Positions 27,422-37,211 of a stretch of 64,000 bases of DNA are shown piece after piece. Both the position numbers and the translations under genes were made by a program. Numbering within the stretch: position 1 is the stretch's first letter; every line of letters begins with the position of its first letter. The notes beneath the pieces are model-generated. The model was not told the DNA's origin. It ran no database searches and saw nothing but the letters and a program-made list of their open reading frames with translations. The stretch is from Candidatus Deferrimicrobiaceae bacterium (GTDB lineage: Bacteria > Desulfobacterota > Deferrimicrobia > Deferrimicrobiales > Deferrimicrobiaceae): assembly GCA_036504035.1 (NCBI GenBank), contig DASXVV010000012.1:80882-144881 (forward strand). Reading direction: 5' to 3'.

Positions 27422-28020
27422 GCATGACCAGCGGAAACATCTTCCTGGCGGGCGTCGGCGGGCAGGGGACGCTCCTGGCGTCCGAGCTGCTCTCCGAGGC
27501 GTTCCTGCATTCCGGCTACGACGTGAAGAAGAGCGACGTGCACGGCATGGCACAGCGGGGCGGCGCGGTGACCACGCACATCCGGTTCGGCGCGCGGGTG
27601 TATTCCCCGCTGATCGAGGCGGGAACAGCCGATCTGCTGATCGCATTCGAAAAGATGGAGGCGCTCCGCTTCGTCCATTTTCTGGCGCCGGGCGGCGTCG
27701 TGGTCGCCAACACGCAGGAGATCCAGCCCCCTTCCGTGCTCCGGGGCATCGAGCCCTATCCCGCCGACGTCGAGGCGCGGCTGCGCGCCGCGGCCGGGCG
27801 GGTCTATCTGGTCGACGCGCTGTCCGCGGCGCTGGCGCTCAAGGAGGTCCGCGCGGTCAACGTCGCCCTGGTCGGGGCCGCATCGCATTTCCTGCCGCTG
27901 CCGGCGGAGGCCTACGAAGACGCGCTCCGGCTGCGGCTGCCGCCGAAGATCCTCGATGTCAACCTGGCCGCCTTCCGGGCGGGGCGCGAGCTGCCGGCTT
28001 CGCAAGGAGGGACCGCATGA
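27418..28020 (+). CDS. iorB: Indolepyruvate ferredoxin oxidoreductase, beta subunit
   Basis: This 200-residue gamma-domain subunit has the typical [15 protein letters not shown] start, [18 protein letters not shown] and a C-terminal [14 protein letters not shown]. It completes the IorAB enzyme. The GTG at 27418 overlaps the iorA stop (GTGA); an ATG at 27424 is the alternative. It overlaps the following ligase gene by four bases. Complex formation with IorA is well known for the family. Confidence 0.94.
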   Translation: MSMTSGNIFLAGVGGQGTLLASELLSEAFLHSGYDVKKSDVHGMAQRGGAVTTHIRFGARVYSPLIEAGTADLLIAFEKMEALRFVHFLAPGGVVVANTQEIQPPSVLRGIEPYPADVEARLRAAAGRVYLVDALSAALALKEVRAVNVALVGAASHFLPLPAEAYEDALRLRLPPKILDVNLAAFRAGRELPASQGGTA

Positions 28021-29318
28021 TCTGGAACGACGAGTTCGAGACGCTGCCCCGCGAGGCGCTCCAGGCGCTCCAGCTAAAGCGGCTGCGCGCCATGGTCGAC
28101 CGCGTCTTTTCCGCGGTGCCCTTCTATCGCGCGAAGCTGTCCGACGCGGGCTATGCCCCGGGATCGATCCGCTCGCTTTCCGACCTGTCCGCCCTGCCGT
28201 TCACCACCAAGGAAGACCTGCGCGTCACCTACCCGTTCGGCTTGTTCGCCGAGCCGCTCGAGCGCGTGGTCCGCGTTCATGCCTCTTCGGGCACGACCGG
28301 CAAGCCGGTGGTCGTCGGCTACACCAAGCGCGACATCGACACCTGGGCCGAGCTGATGGCCCGGACGCTGTCGTGCGGCCACGCGACCCGCAAGGACATC
28401 ATCCAGGTCGCCTACGGCTACGGCCTGTTCACCGGCGGCCTGGGCGCCCACTACGGCGCCGAGATGCTGGGCGGCACCGTCATCCCCATGTCGGGCGGCA
28501 ACAACAAGCGCCAGATCATGCTCATGCAGGATTTCGGTTCCACCGTGCTGATGTCCACCCCTTCCTACGCGCTCAACCTGGCCGAGCTGATGACCGACGA
28601 CGGCATCGATCCCGCGACGCTCGCGCTCCGGGTCGGCTTCTTCGGCGCCGAGCCCTGGAGCGAGGCGATGCGCCTCGAGATCGAGAAGAAGCTCAAGATC
28701 GACGCGATCGACATCTACGGCCTGTCCGAGGTGATGGGACCCGGCGTGGCGTCCGAGTGTCTCGAGGAGAAGCACGGGCTCCATGTCTTCGAGGACCACT
28801 TCATCCCCGAGGTCATCGACCCCGCGACGGGCAAGGTGCTCCCGTGGGGCGAGACCGGCGAGCTCGTGTTCACCACGGTGACGAAGGAGGCGTTCCCGGT
28901 CATCCGCTACCGGACCCGCGACATCTCGCGCCTCATCCCCGAGCCGTGCCGCTGCGGCCGCACGCACATGCGCATGGAGCGCGTCTCCGGACGCACCGAC
29001 GATATGCTCATCATTCGGGGCGTCAACGTCTTCCCGTCCCAGATCGAGTCGGTGCTGATGGCGGTCGAGGGCGTCGAGCCACACTACCAGCTCATCGTCT
29101 CGCGCGAGGAGGCGCTCGACGTCCTCGAGGTGCAGGTCGAGATCGACGAGTCGATCTTCTCCGACAAGGTCAAGAGCCTCGAGGGGCTGTCGAAGCGCGT
29201 CGAGCACACGATCAAGGACCTGCTCGGCATCTCGTGCAAGGTCAAGCTCGTCGAGCCGAAGGCGATCCAGCGCAGCGAGGGCAAGGCCAAGCGCGTGATC
29301 GACAACCGCAAGCTGTAG
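28017..29318 (+). CDS. paaK: Phenylacetate-CoA ligase-like enzyme (copy 1)
   Basis: This 433-residue AMP-forming ligase has the P-loop [15 protein letters not shown], the [12 protein letters not shown] motif and the C-terminal domain with [20 protein letters not shown] and a catalytic Lys in the final region ([14 protein letters not shown]). PaaK activates phenylacetate with ATP and CoA. Beside iorAB it may instead run toward ATP, recovering energy from aryl-acetyl-CoA, or re-activate aryl acetates. The ATG overlaps the iorB stop. A second copy lies at the far end of the block. Confidence 0.9.
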   Translation: MIWNDEFETLPREALQALQLKRLRAMVDRVFSAVPFYRAKLSDAGYAPGSIRSLSDLSALPFTTKEDLRVTYPFGLFAEPLERVVRVHASSGTTGKPVVVGYTKRDIDTWAELMARTLSCGHATRKDIIQVAYGYGLFTGGLGAHYGAEMLGGTVIPMSGGNNKRQIMLMQDFGSTVLMSTPSYALNLAELMTDDGIDPATLALRVGFFGAEPWSEAMRLEIEKKLKIDAIDIYGLSEVMGPGVASECLEEKHGLHVFEDHFIPEVIDPATGKVLPWGETGELVFTTVTKEAFPVIRYRTRDISRLIPEPCRCGRTHMRMERVSGRTDDMLIIRGVNVFPSQIESVLMAVEGVEPHYQLIVSREEALDVLEVQVEIDESIFSDKVKSLEGLSKRVEHTIKDLLGISCKVKLVEPKAIQRSEGKAKRVIDNRKL

Positions 29319-29648
29319 GGTGCCGGGGGGCGATCGGCCAACGGTCGCTTCCGCGCCGGCGAGCCGATCGCCGATTGTGGATGTCCGTCGCGCGGGGAAC
29401 GGGGTGGATTTTACCGAGGCTTCACGCTCCACGGCGTACGCCAAAGCGGGGGCCCTGGACGGGGGCCTCTAAGGTGATCCGGGAGGCATGGATGCCGGAG
29501 GATCGCCGAAGGGAGTTGCAGGCGGCCCATGGATGGGCCGACAAGACGTCCCCCGGGAAGGGCGCCCCCGCGTGGCGCCTAGCCGGGAAGCTACAGGCCG
29601 AGCCAAAATGGAGCGGTGACGATCCCATATGATGACGGAGGTGGCGCG
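29319..29648 (+). other. 330-base intergenic region with several hairpins
   Basis: I find no gene here. There is a 10-bp inverted repeat (29329-29338 with 29363-29372), a small hairpin at 29485-29496 and a 7-bp perfect hairpin at 29523-29540. A weak open frame without a start runs through it. This is the only long gap in the ior-to-paaK block and could hold a terminator for the ior transcript plus a promoter or leader for the ACT-liv genes. No known riboswitch pattern is recognised. Confidence 0.5.
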
Positions 29649-30080
29649 ATGAAGGTCGAGCAGATATCGATATTCCTCGAGAACAAGTCCGGGCGGCTGG
29701 CCGAGGTGACGGCGACGCTGGCGGCGGCGGGCGTGAACATCCGGGCGCTCTCGCTGGCCGACACGGCCGACTTCGGCATCCTGCGTCTGATCGTCAACGA
29801 TTCGGCGAAGGCGAAGGAAGTGCTCAAGGCGGGCGGCTTCACGGTGGGCAAGAACGAGGTGGTCGCGCTCGAGGTGCCCGATAACCCGGGCGGCCTCTCC
29901 GGCATCCTCAAGCTGCTCGACGGGGCGGGCATCAACGTCGAGTACATGTACGCCTTCGTCCAGCGCTCCGGCGACAACGCAATCATCATCTTCCGCTTCG
30001 ACGACATCGACAAGGCGATCGAGACGCTGATCGGAGCGGGCGTCCGGGTGCTCAAGGGCGAGGAAGTCTACGCGCTTTAA
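29649..30080 (+). CDS. ACT domain protein (tandem ACT)
   Basis: This 143-residue protein is two ACT domains in tandem (about 1-70 and 71-143), each starting with a beta strand and the D/N-X-X-G-x-L pattern ([15 protein letters not shown] and [13 protein letters not shown]). ACT pairs bind amino acids and act as allosteric sensors. Stand-alone tandem ACT proteins are often found beside paaK and ior genes. A GGAGGTGG site precedes the ATG at 29649. Sensing of an aromatic or branched-chain amino acid is inferred from the neighbours. Confidence 0.88.
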   Translation: MKVEQISIFLENKSGRLAEVTATLAAAGVNIRALSLADTADFGILRLIVNDSAKAKEVLKAGGFTVGKNEVVALEVPDNPGGLSGILKLLDGAGINVEYMYAFVQRSGDNAIIIFRFDDIDKAIETLIGAGVRVLKGEEVYAL

Positions 30081-30111
30081 CGCGAACAGGAATGCACGGA
30101 AGGAGACGGCG

Positions 30112-31260
30112 ATGAAGGGAAGGAAAGGGATTTGTGCGGCGCTGCTGGGGGGCGCGCTGCTGTTGGGGGGCACGGCGTTCGCCGCCGAGCCGATCAAGAT
30201 CGGGGCGATCTTCTCGGTGACCGGCCCGGCCGCGTTCCTGGGCGAGCCCGAGCGCAACACGGCCAAGATGATGGAAGCCGAGATCAACAAGGCCGGCGGC
30301 CTCCTGGGACGCAAGGTCGAGGTCGTCGTCTATGACGACGAGAGCGACGCGACCAAGGCGGTGACCGCGGTCGACCGGCTGATCAAGAAGGACAAGGTGG
30401 TCGCGATCATCGGGCCCAGCACGTCCGGCAACACGTTGGCGATCATCCCGAAGGTCGAGGCGGCGAAGATTCCGCTCATCTCTTGCGCGGCAGCCAAAAA
30501 GATCAACTTGCCGGTGAAGAAGTACGTGTTCAAGACCGCACAGAGCGACGCGATCTTCGTGAAAAAGATCTACCAGCATGCGAAGAAGAACAGCTGGACG
30601 AAGGTGGCGCTGCTGACGGCTTCCGACGCGTACGGTTCCGCGGGCCGGGAAGACCTCAAGGAGCTTGCCCCCAAGTTCGGCATCACGATCGTGGCGGACG
30701 ACGTTTTCGGGCCCAAGGACACCGACATGACCGCGCAGCTCGCCAAGATCAAGGGGACCGCGGCGCAGGCGATCATCTGCTGGGGCACCAACCCGGGGCC
30801 GGCGGTCGTCGCCCGAAACCGGGCGCAGCTGGGCATCAAGACACCGCTCTACATGAGCCAGGGGGTCGCCTCCAAGAAGTTCATCGAACTGGCCGGAAAG
30901 GAGAACGTCGAGGGGATCTTCCTGCCCGCGGGGCGGATCCTCGTCGAGGACCAGGTCGATCCGAAGCACCCGCAGAAGAAGGTCCTGTCCGGCTACTGCC
31001 GCGATTTCGACAAGAAATGCCGGCAGCCGGTCTCGGCGTTCGGCGGCCACGCCTTCGATGCGATGAAACTGATCGAGATGGCGATCCGCAACGGCAAGTC
31101 CGCCGATCCGGCCTCGATCCGCAACAACATCGAGAAAATCCGCGGCTTCTGGGGCATCGGCGGCGAGTTCAACCTGTCGGCGGTCGATCACAGCGGGCTG
31201 ACCGAGGACTCGATGGTCATGGTGAAGATCGTCAAGGGGGACTGGGAACTGTTGAAATAA
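30112..31260 (+). CDS. livK: Liv-type amino-acid binding protein (copy 1)
   Basis: This 382-residue periplasmic binding protein has a signal peptide (ending TAFAAEP, residue 25) and the type I fold of the leucine/isoleucine/valine family (IKIGAIFSVTGPAAFLGEPE, VIGPSTSGNT, MSQGVASKKF). It feeds the LivHMGF permease encoded downstream. The ligand could be a branched-chain or aromatic amino acid or an aryl acid. An AAGGAGACGG site precedes the ATG. Copy 2 follows after 46 bases. Confidence 0.9.
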   Translation: MKGRKGICAALLGGALLLGGTAFAAEPIKIGAIFSVTGPAAFLGEPERNTAKMMEAEINKAGGLLGRKVEVVVYDDESDATKAVTAVDRLIKKDKVVAIIGPSTSGNTLAIIPKVEAAKIPLISCAAAKKINLPVKKYVFKTAQSDAIFVKKIYQHAKKNSWTKVALLTASDAYGSAGREDLKELAPKFGITIVADDVFGPKDTDMTAQLAKIKGTAAQAIICWGTNPGPAVVARNRAQLGIKTPLYMSQGVASKKFIELAGKENVEGIFLPAGRILVEDQVDPKHPQKKVLSGYCRDFDKKCRQPVSAFGGHAFDAMKLIEMAIRNGKSADPASIRNNIEKIRGFWGIGGEFNLSAVDHSGLTEDSMVMVKIVKGDWELLK

Positions 31261-31306
31261 ACGGCGATTCCGCAAGGAGAGCCGTATCCGGGAGGAGAGA
31301 CGGACC

Positions 31307-32455
31307 ATGAGGGGGATAAGGAAGGTCATGGCGGCGCTGTTGGGGACGGCGCTGCTGACGGGGGGGGCCGCATTCGCCGCCGAGCCGATCCGGATCGGCG
31401 CGATCTTTTCGGTGACCGGGCCGGCGGCGTTCCTCGGCGAGCCCGAACGGAACACGGCCCGGATGCTCGAGGAGGAGATCAACAGGCAGGGTGGTCTCCT
31501 GGGCCGCAAGATCGAACTCGTGGTCTACGACGACGAGAGCGACCCGACCAAGGCAGTGATCGCGGTCGACCGGCTGCTTAAGAAGGACAAGGTCTCGGCG
31601 ATCATCGGGCCCAGCACGACCGGCAGCACGATGGCCATTGCGCCGAAGGCCGAGGAGGCGAAGGTGCCGCTGGTCTCTTGCGCTGCGGCGATCGACATCG
31701 TCTCACCCGTCCGGAAGTTCGTGTTCAAGACGCCGCAGAGCGACGTCCTCGCGGTACGGCAGATCTACAGGCATGCGAAAAAGGCGGGCATCCGGAAGAT
31801 GGCGATCCTGACCGCCTCCGACGCGTTCGGTGCGGCGGGGCGCAAGGAGCTCAAGGAGCTCGCGGGCAAGTTCGACATGATGATCGTCGCGGACGAGGTG
31901 TTCGGACCGAAGGACACCGACATGAACGCGCAGCTCGCCAAGATCAAGGGGACGCCGGCGCAGGCGATCGTCTGCTGGGGGACCAACCCCGGCCCTGCGG
32001 TCGTCGCCCGCAACCGGACGCAGCTCGGCATCGCGATGCCGCTCTACATGAGCCACGGCGTCGCCTCCAACAAGTTCATCGAGTTGGCGGGCAAGGAAAA
32101 CGCCGAAGGGATCCTGCTCCCCGCCGGTCGGTTGATCGTCGACGAGCAGGTGGCGGCGAAGCACCCGCAGAAGAAGCTGCTCGCGAAATACGCCGGCGAC
32201 TACGAGAAACGCTTCAAGGCGCCGGTCTCCTCGTTCGGCGGCTACGCCTACGACGCCCTGTCGCTGCTGGCGCACGCCATCAAGGCGGGCAAGTCGGCCG
32301 AGCCGGCCGCCGTCCGCGATGCCCTCGAGAAGACCAGGGGTTTCTGGGCCACGACGGGCGAGTTCACCTTCACGCCGGCCGACCACAACGGGCTGACCGA
32401 AGAGGCTTTCGTGATGGTCCGGATCACCAAGGGCGGATGGGAGATGCTCAAGTAA
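31307..32455 (+). CDS. livK: Liv-type amino-acid binding protein (copy 2)
   Basis: This protein also has 382 residues and aligns with copy 1 without gaps over most of its length; the signal peptide and many blocks (FSVTGPAAFLGEPERNTA, FGPKDTDM) are nearly identical. Ligand-pocket segments differ (AAIDIVSPVRKF versus AAKKINLPVKKY). The pattern is a tandem duplication followed by divergence, probably to widen ligand range. A ribosome site GGAGGAGAGAC precedes the ATG. Its stop directly abuts the livH start. Confidence 0.9.
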   Translation: MRGIRKVMAALLGTALLTGGAAFAAEPIRIGAIFSVTGPAAFLGEPERNTARMLEEEINRQGGLLGRKIELVVYDDESDPTKAVIAVDRLLKKDKVSAIIGPSTTGSTMAIAPKAEEAKVPLVSCAAAIDIVSPVRKFVFKTPQSDVLAVRQIYRHAKKAGIRKMAILTASDAFGAAGRKELKELAGKFDMMIVADEVFGPKDTDMNAQLAKIKGTPAQAIVCWGTNPGPAVVARNRTQLGIAMPLYMSHGVASNKFIELAGKENAEGILLPAGRLIVDEQVAAKHPQKKLLAKYAGDYEKRFKAPVSSFGGYAYDALSLLAHAIKAGKSAEPAAVRDALEKTRGFWATTGEFTFTPADHNGLTEEAFVMVRITKGGWEMLK

Positions 32456-33337
32456 GTGCCGTTTTCCTCGCTGCTCCAGTTCTTCGTGTCCGGGGTGACC
32501 GTGGGCGCCACGTATGGGCTCACGGCCCTCGGTTTCACGATGATCTACAACACGACCGGCATCATCAACTTCGCGCAGGGCGAGTTCGTCATGCTGGGGG
32601 GGATGCTGGCCGTGTTTTCGATGACCTGGGGAGGATTGCCGCTGCCGGCGGCGGTTCCTCTCGCCGTGCTCCTGGTGACCGCGATCGGCGTCGCGGTCGA
32701 CCGGCTGACCATCCGGCCGATGCGCGGGCGCCCGCCCGTCACGCTGGTCATCGTCACGATCGGGATCTCGATCCTCCTTCGCGGCGGCGCGATGCTCGTC
32801 TTCGGCAAGGACACCCACTCCCTTCCTCCCTTTTCCGAGGGGGCCGCGATCCCGATCGCCGGCGCCTCGCTTTTGCCCCAGACGCTCTGGGTCGTCGGGA
32901 TCACGATCGCGGTCGTGGCGGCCATGAAGATGTTCTTCGACCGGACCATCACGGGGAAGGCGATGCTCGCCTGCGCCTGCGACCGAAGGGCCGCATCGCT
33001 CATGGGGATCAACGTCGACGTCATGGTGACGCTGTCGTTCGCCTTCTCGGCGCTGGTCGGGGCGCTCGGAGGCGTGATCCTGGCGCCGATCACGCTGACC
33101 GCTTACGATGTCGGCGTCCTGCTGGGCATCAAGGGGTTCGCCGCCTGCATTCTCGGCGGCCTCGGCAATCCCTTCGGGGCGGTCGCGGGGGGTCTGATCA
33201 TCGGCGTCCTCGAATCCATGGGCGCGGGCATCCTGTCCTCGGGCTACAAGGACGCGATCGCGTTCGTCATCCTGCTGGCGCTCCTGTTCCTGCGCCCCTC
33301 CGGCCTTTTTGGCAAGGCGTCGGCGGACCGGGTCTAA
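32456..33337 (+). CDS. livH: Liv ABC transporter permease LivH
   Basis: This 293-residue inner-membrane permease has about eight helices and the family start (VTVGATYGLTALGFTMIYNTTG then INFAQGEF) and an EAA-like loop near RAASLMGINVDVM. It pairs with LivM. The GTG start at 32456 follows the livK2 stop without a gap. Confidence 0.92.
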   Translation: MPFSSLLQFFVSGVTVGATYGLTALGFTMIYNTTGIINFAQGEFVMLGGMLAVFSMTWGGLPLPAAVPLAVLLVTAIGVAVDRLTIRPMRGRPPVTLVIVTIGISILLRGGAMLVFGKDTHSLPPFSEGAAIPIAGASLLPQTLWVVGITIAVVAAMKMFFDRTITGKAMLACACDRRAASLMGINVDVMVTLSFAFSALVGALGGVILAPITLTAYDVGVLLGIKGFAACILGGLGNPFGAVAGGLIIGVLESMGAGILSSGYKDAIAFVILLALLFLRPSGLFGKASADRV

Positions 33338-33351
33338 GGAGCGACCGCGCA

Positions 33352-34359
33352 ATGTCCTCTATCGGGTCGAAAGGGGCATTGGCCGGGCTGGCGGCGTTCG
33401 CGGCCGCGATAGTCCTGGCCCCTTTCCTACTGCCCGACTACTACCAGTCGGTACTCATCGTCGCCGGCTTCTTCGCCATCCTGTCGATGGGGCTCAACCT
33501 GCTCCTGGGATACGCGGGGCAGATCTCGCTCGGGCACGCCGCCTTCTACGGGCTGTCGGCCTATGCGAGCGGCATCCTCACCGCCACTTATCACTGGCCC
33601 GTGCCGGCCGGGGTCGCCGCGGGCGTCCTGCTCTCGGGCGTCACCGCCGCGCTGATCGGCATTCCCACGCTCAAGCTCAAGGGACACTACCTCGCGATGG
33701 GAACGCTGGGTTTCGGCGTCATCGTCTATATCGTGCTCAATGAGGCGGTCGGGCTCACCGCCGGGCCGTCGGGCTTCACCGGGATCCCGCGCCTCTCCGC
33801 CTTCGGCCGGACGTTCACCTCCGACCGGGAATACTATTTCATCGTCTGGGGAATCGCCTTCCTGCTGTTCGTCCTTGCGCAGAACCTGGTCCACTCGCGG
33901 ATGGGGCGCGCGCTCCGGGCGATCCATACGAGCGAGTCGGCCGCGTCGGTCCTCGGGATCGACGTGCCCCGCTACAAGGCGTTCGTCTTCGTGCTGTCGG
34001 CGGTCTACGCAGGGATCGCAGGCGCGCTCTACGCCCACTTCGTCACCTTCGTATCGCCCGGATCGTTCAGCTTCAACGCCTCGGTGCAGATCGTGACCAT
34101 GGTGGTGCTGGGGGGAATGGCGTCGCTCTGGGGCGCGCTGGCGGGCGCGGTCTTCCTGACCGTGCTGCCCGAATGGTTACGGGCGATCGAGAACTACGAC
34201 ATCCTCATCTACGGCGCCATCCTCATCCTGACCATGCGCTTCCTGCCGGGCGGCTTGGCCGAGGGGGCGTGCCGACTTTTGTCGCGGGTGCGGCGCCTCT
34301 TCCGAGGGAAGAAGGCCGACGCCGCGGTTTTGCCTGATGCCGGAAGGGAGGACGCGTGA
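33352..34359 (+). CDS. livM: Liv ABC transporter permease LivM
   Basis: This 335-residue permease has the LivM signature (LNLLLGYAGQISLGHAAF), the GHYLAMGTLGFG loop and ALRAIHTSESAASVLGID, the cytoplasmic loop that contacts the ATPases. An AAGGAGCGA site precedes the ATG at 33352. It overlaps livG by four bases (GTGA). Confidence 0.92.
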   Translation: MSSIGSKGALAGLAAFAAAIVLAPFLLPDYYQSVLIVAGFFAILSMGLNLLLGYAGQISLGHAAFYGLSAYASGILTATYHWPVPAGVAAGVLLSGVTAALIGIPTLKLKGHYLAMGTLGFGVIVYIVLNEAVGLTAGPSGFTGIPRLSAFGRTFTSDREYYFIVWGIAFLLFVLAQNLVHSRMGRALRAIHTSESAASVLGIDVPRYKAFVFVLSAVYAGIAGALYAHFVTFVSPGSFSFNASVQIVTMVVLGGMASLWGALAGAVFLTVLPEWLRAIENYDILIYGAILILTMRFLPGGLAEGACRLLSRVRRLFRGKKADAAVLPDAGREDA

Positions 34360-35129
34360 CCTCTTCCGCACCCTTTTTCAGCGGGGAGGGGATCACCCTC
34401 CGCTTCGGCGGCGTCACCGCGCTGCACGACGTCGCTTTTTCCGTGGCGTCCGGGACGGTCCATGCGATGATCGGGCCGAACGGCGCGGGCAAGACCTCGC
34501 TGTTCAACGTGATCACCGGCTTCTATGCCCCCGACGCCGGGACGGTCCTGCTCGACGGGGAGACGCTTTCGGGGCGGCCGCCCCACGCAATTGCGCAGAG
34601 GGGCATCGTCCGCACCTTCCAGAACCTGGAGATCTTCACCAATATGACGGTGCTCGAGAACGTGCTGACCGGGGCGCACTTGTCCGGGAAATACGGACCG
34701 CTCGAATTCTTCCTGAGGACGCCCCGCTATTTCCGCGAGGAGCGCCGGCTGCGCGACGAGGCGATGGCCGAACTCGACTTCGTCGGGCTTGCGGGGGAGG
34801 CTGCGCTCCCGGCGGGGCAGCTCCCCTTCGGATCGCAGCGGCTGCTCGAGATCGCCCGCGCGCTGGCCGCTCGCCCCCGGCTGCTGTTGCTCGACGAGCC
34901 GGCGGCCGGTCTCAACATCCGCGAGACCGCCGCGCTGGGCGCGCTGATCCGCCGGATCGTGACGCGCGGCATCACGGTCCTGATGGTCGAGCACGACATG
35001 GCGCTCGTCATGGACATCTCCGACCGGGTGCTCGTCCTCAACTACGGCGAGGTGCTGGCCGAGGGCACGCCGGTCGAGGTCCAGCGCAATCCCGCGGTCG
35101 TCGCGGCCTACCTGGGCGAGGAGGGCTGA
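34356..35129 (+). CDS. livG: Liv ABC transporter ATPase LivG
   Basis: This 257-residue ATPase has Walker A GPNGAGKTS, Walker B LLLLDEPAAGLN and a switch His in MLVEHDMALV-like sequence (VEHDMALVM). The ABC signature is unusual, reading LPFGSQRLLEIARAL where LSYGQQR-type is common. It drives uptake with LivF. The GTG start overlaps the livM stop. Confidence 0.92.
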   Translation: MTSSAPFFSGEGITLRFGGVTALHDVAFSVASGTVHAMIGPNGAGKTSLFNVITGFYAPDAGTVLLDGETLSGRPPHAIAQRGIVRTFQNLEIFTNMTVLENVLTGAHLSGKYGPLEFFLRTPRYFREERRLRDEAMAELDFVGLAGEAALPAGQLPFGSQRLLEIARALAARPRLLLLDEPAAGLNIRETAALGALIRRIVTRGITVLMVEHDMALVMDISDRVLVLNYGEVLAEGTPVEVQRNPAVVAAYLGEEG

Positions 35130-35137
35130 CACATTCG

Positions 35138-35866
35138 ATGCTGCGGGTGAAGAACCTCCAGGTGCACTACGGGATGATCCACGCGCTCCGGTCGGCGTCC
35201 GTCCACGTGAAGGAAAAGGAGATCGTGGCGCTCATCGGCGGCAACGGCGCGGGCAAGACGACGCTTTTGGCCGCGATCTCCGGACTCGTCCGCCCGACCT
35301 CGGGGGAGATCGCGCTCGACGGCGCCGGGATCACGACCGAAAAGCCCGACCGGATCGTCCGGAAGGGGATCGCCCATGTGCCCGAGGGGCGGCACGTGTT
35401 CAAGCCGCTCTCCGTCGAGGACAACCTGCTGCTGGGAGCGTACCATCGGTACACATGGCGGGCTGCGGCGTCGATCCGGGACGAGATCGAACAGCTCTAC
35501 GGGTTATTCCCCGTGCTGGGACAGCGTCGTCGGCAGGCAGCCGGGACGTTGTCGGGCGGAGAGCAGCAGATGCTGGTCATCGGCCGTGCGCTGCTGTCGC
35601 GGCCGAAGGTGCTGCTGCTTGACGAGCCGTCGATGGGGCTTGCGCCGAAGGTGATCCGGGAGATCTTCGAGCACGTGGCGCGTCTGCGCGCCGATCGAGG
35701 CATGACCATTCTTCTGGTCGAGCAGAACGCGCGGGCGGCGCTGTCGATCTCCGACCGCGGCTACGTGCTCGAGACGGGCCGCGTCGTGCTTCACGGCAGC
35801 TCCGAGGAGCTGCTCGCCAACCGCGACGTCCAGCGCGCATACCTGGGGCGGGACGCCGGGAAATAG
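35138..35866 (+). CDS. livF: Liv ABC transporter ATPase LivF
   Basis: This 242-residue ATPase has Walker A GGNGAGKTT, signature LSGGEQQML, Walker B LLLDEPSMGLAP and a switch region VEQNARAAL, where LivF proteins carry Gln-Asn in place of His. It pairs with LivG. The ATG at 35138 lies eight bases after livG. Confidence 0.92.
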   Translation: MLRVKNLQVHYGMIHALRSASVHVKEKEIVALIGGNGAGKTTLLAAISGLVRPTSGEIALDGAGITTEKPDRIVRKGIAHVPEGRHVFKPLSVEDNLLLGAYHRYTWRAAASIRDEIEQLYGLFPVLGQRRRQAAGTLSGGEQQMLVIGRALLSRPKVLLLDEPSMGLAPKVIREIFEHVARLRADRGMTILLVEQNARAALSISDRGYVLETGRVVLHGSSEELLANRDVQRAYLGRDAGK

Positions 35867-35899
35867 TGGTATCGCGATTCATCCGAGGAGGGACGATCC

Positions 35900-37198
35900 G
35901 TGTACTGGGAATCCGATAGCGAATGCATGGGGCGAGAGGAGCTCGAGCAGCTCCAGCTAGAACGGCTGCAGGCGACGCTCAACCGCGTCTATGCACACGT
36001 GCCGTTCTACAGGAAGGCGTTCGACGCGATCGGGATCGCGCCCGAGGACGTTTGCTCGCTCTCCGACCTGGCGAAGCTGCCCTTCACGACCAAGAACGAC
36101 CTGCGCGAAAACTACCCTTACGGGCTGTTCGCGGTACCCCTTCGCGAGGTCGTGCGGATCCACGCTTCGTCCGGCACGACCGGAAACGCGACGGTCGTCG
36201 GCTACACGCGCAACGACATCAAGACGTGGAGCAACCTGGTCGCCCGCATCCTGGTGATGGGGGGCGCGGGGAAGGATGACGTCGTCCAGATATCCTTCGG
36301 TTACGGCCTGTTCACCGGAGGGTTCGGGCTGCACTACGGCGCCGAGCGGATCGGGGCCTCGGTCATCCCGGTCTCCAGCGGCAACACGGCGCGTCAGATC
36401 CAGATCATGCGCGACTTCAAGAGCACGGCGCTCGTGGCCACCCCTTCCTATGCGATGCTGATCGCCGACACGGTCCGCGACATGGGCATCCCGCGTGCCG
36501 AGCTGTCGCTCAAGTACGGCTTCCTGGGCGGCGAACCGTGGTCCGAACGGATGCGGCAGGAGATCCAGGACAAGCTGGGGATCATCGCGACCGACAACTA
36601 CGGGCTGTCCGAGGTGATGGGGCCGGGCGTCGCCGGGGAGTGCCTCGAGCGGAACGGCCAGCATTTCAACGAGGACCATTTCCTCGTCGAGGTGATCGAC
36701 CCGGAAACGCTTGAGCCCGTTGCACCGGGCGAGCAGGGCGAACTCGTCATCACGACGCTGACGAAGGAGGCGTTTCCCCTGATCCGCTACCGGTCGCGCG
36801 ACCTGACGCGCCTGATGCCGGGCGTTTGTCCGTGCGGCCGCACGGGGCGGCGCATGGAGCGGATCTCCGGGCGGACCGACGACATGCTGATCATCCGCGG
36901 CGTCAACGTGTACCCGACGCAGATCGAGACGGTGCTCTTCGAGATGGAGGGGATCGCGCCGCACTACCAGATCGTCGTGGATCGCAAGGGCGCGCTGGAC
37001 AAGGTGACCGTCCGGGTCGAGGTGTCCGAGGAGATCTTCTTCGACCAGATGCGGCGCCAGAAGGAGATGGTCGAGAAGCTCCAGAAGCGGATCGCTCACG
37101 AGCTGGGGATCACCGTCGACGTCAAGTTGGTCGAACCCAAGACCCTCGAGCGGTTCGAGGGAAAAGCGAAGCGCGTCATCGATAATCGCAAACTATAG
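35900..37198 (+). CDS. paaK: Phenylacetate-CoA ligase-like enzyme (copy 2)
   Basis: This 432-residue enzyme is a paralog of the ligase at 28.0 kb, with P-loop [47 protein letters not shown] and a C-terminal Lys region ending [10 protein letters not shown]. The two copies bracket the ACT-liv genes and differ around the substrate pocket, so they may prefer different aryl acids. The GTG start has a GAGGAGGGACG site. The rsmI gene follows after 13 bases. Confidence 0.9.
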   Translation: MYWESDSECMGREELEQLQLERLQATLNRVYAHVPFYRKAFDAIGIAPEDVCSLSDLAKLPFTTKNDLRENYPYGLFAVPLREVVRIHASSGTTGNATVVGYTRNDIKTWSNLVARILVMGGAGKDDVVQISFGYGLFTGGFGLHYGAERIGASVIPVSSGNTARQIQIMRDFKSTALVATPSYAMLIADTVRDMGIPRAELSLKYGFLGGEPWSERMRQEIQDKLGIIATDNYGLSEVMGPGVAGECLERNGQHFNEDHFLVEVIDPETLEPVAPGEQGELVITTLTKEAFPLIRYRSRDLTRLMPGVCPCGRTGRRMERISGRTDDMLIIRGVNVYPTQIETVLFEMEGIAPHYQIVVDRKGALDKVTVRVEVSEEIFFDQMRRQKEMVEKLQKRIAHELGITVDVKLVEPKTLERFEGKAKRVIDNRKL

Positions 37199-37211
37199 GG
37201 GGGAACGCGAT

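Noticed and set aside
25580..27646. 688-codon antisense frame opposite iorA
   Set aside because: Shadow frame; iorA motifs are unambiguous on the plus strand.
28017..37198. The two paaK and two livK copies as a mobile composite element
   Set aside because: The copies have diverged, there are no flanking repeats or transposases, and order and strand are operon-like.
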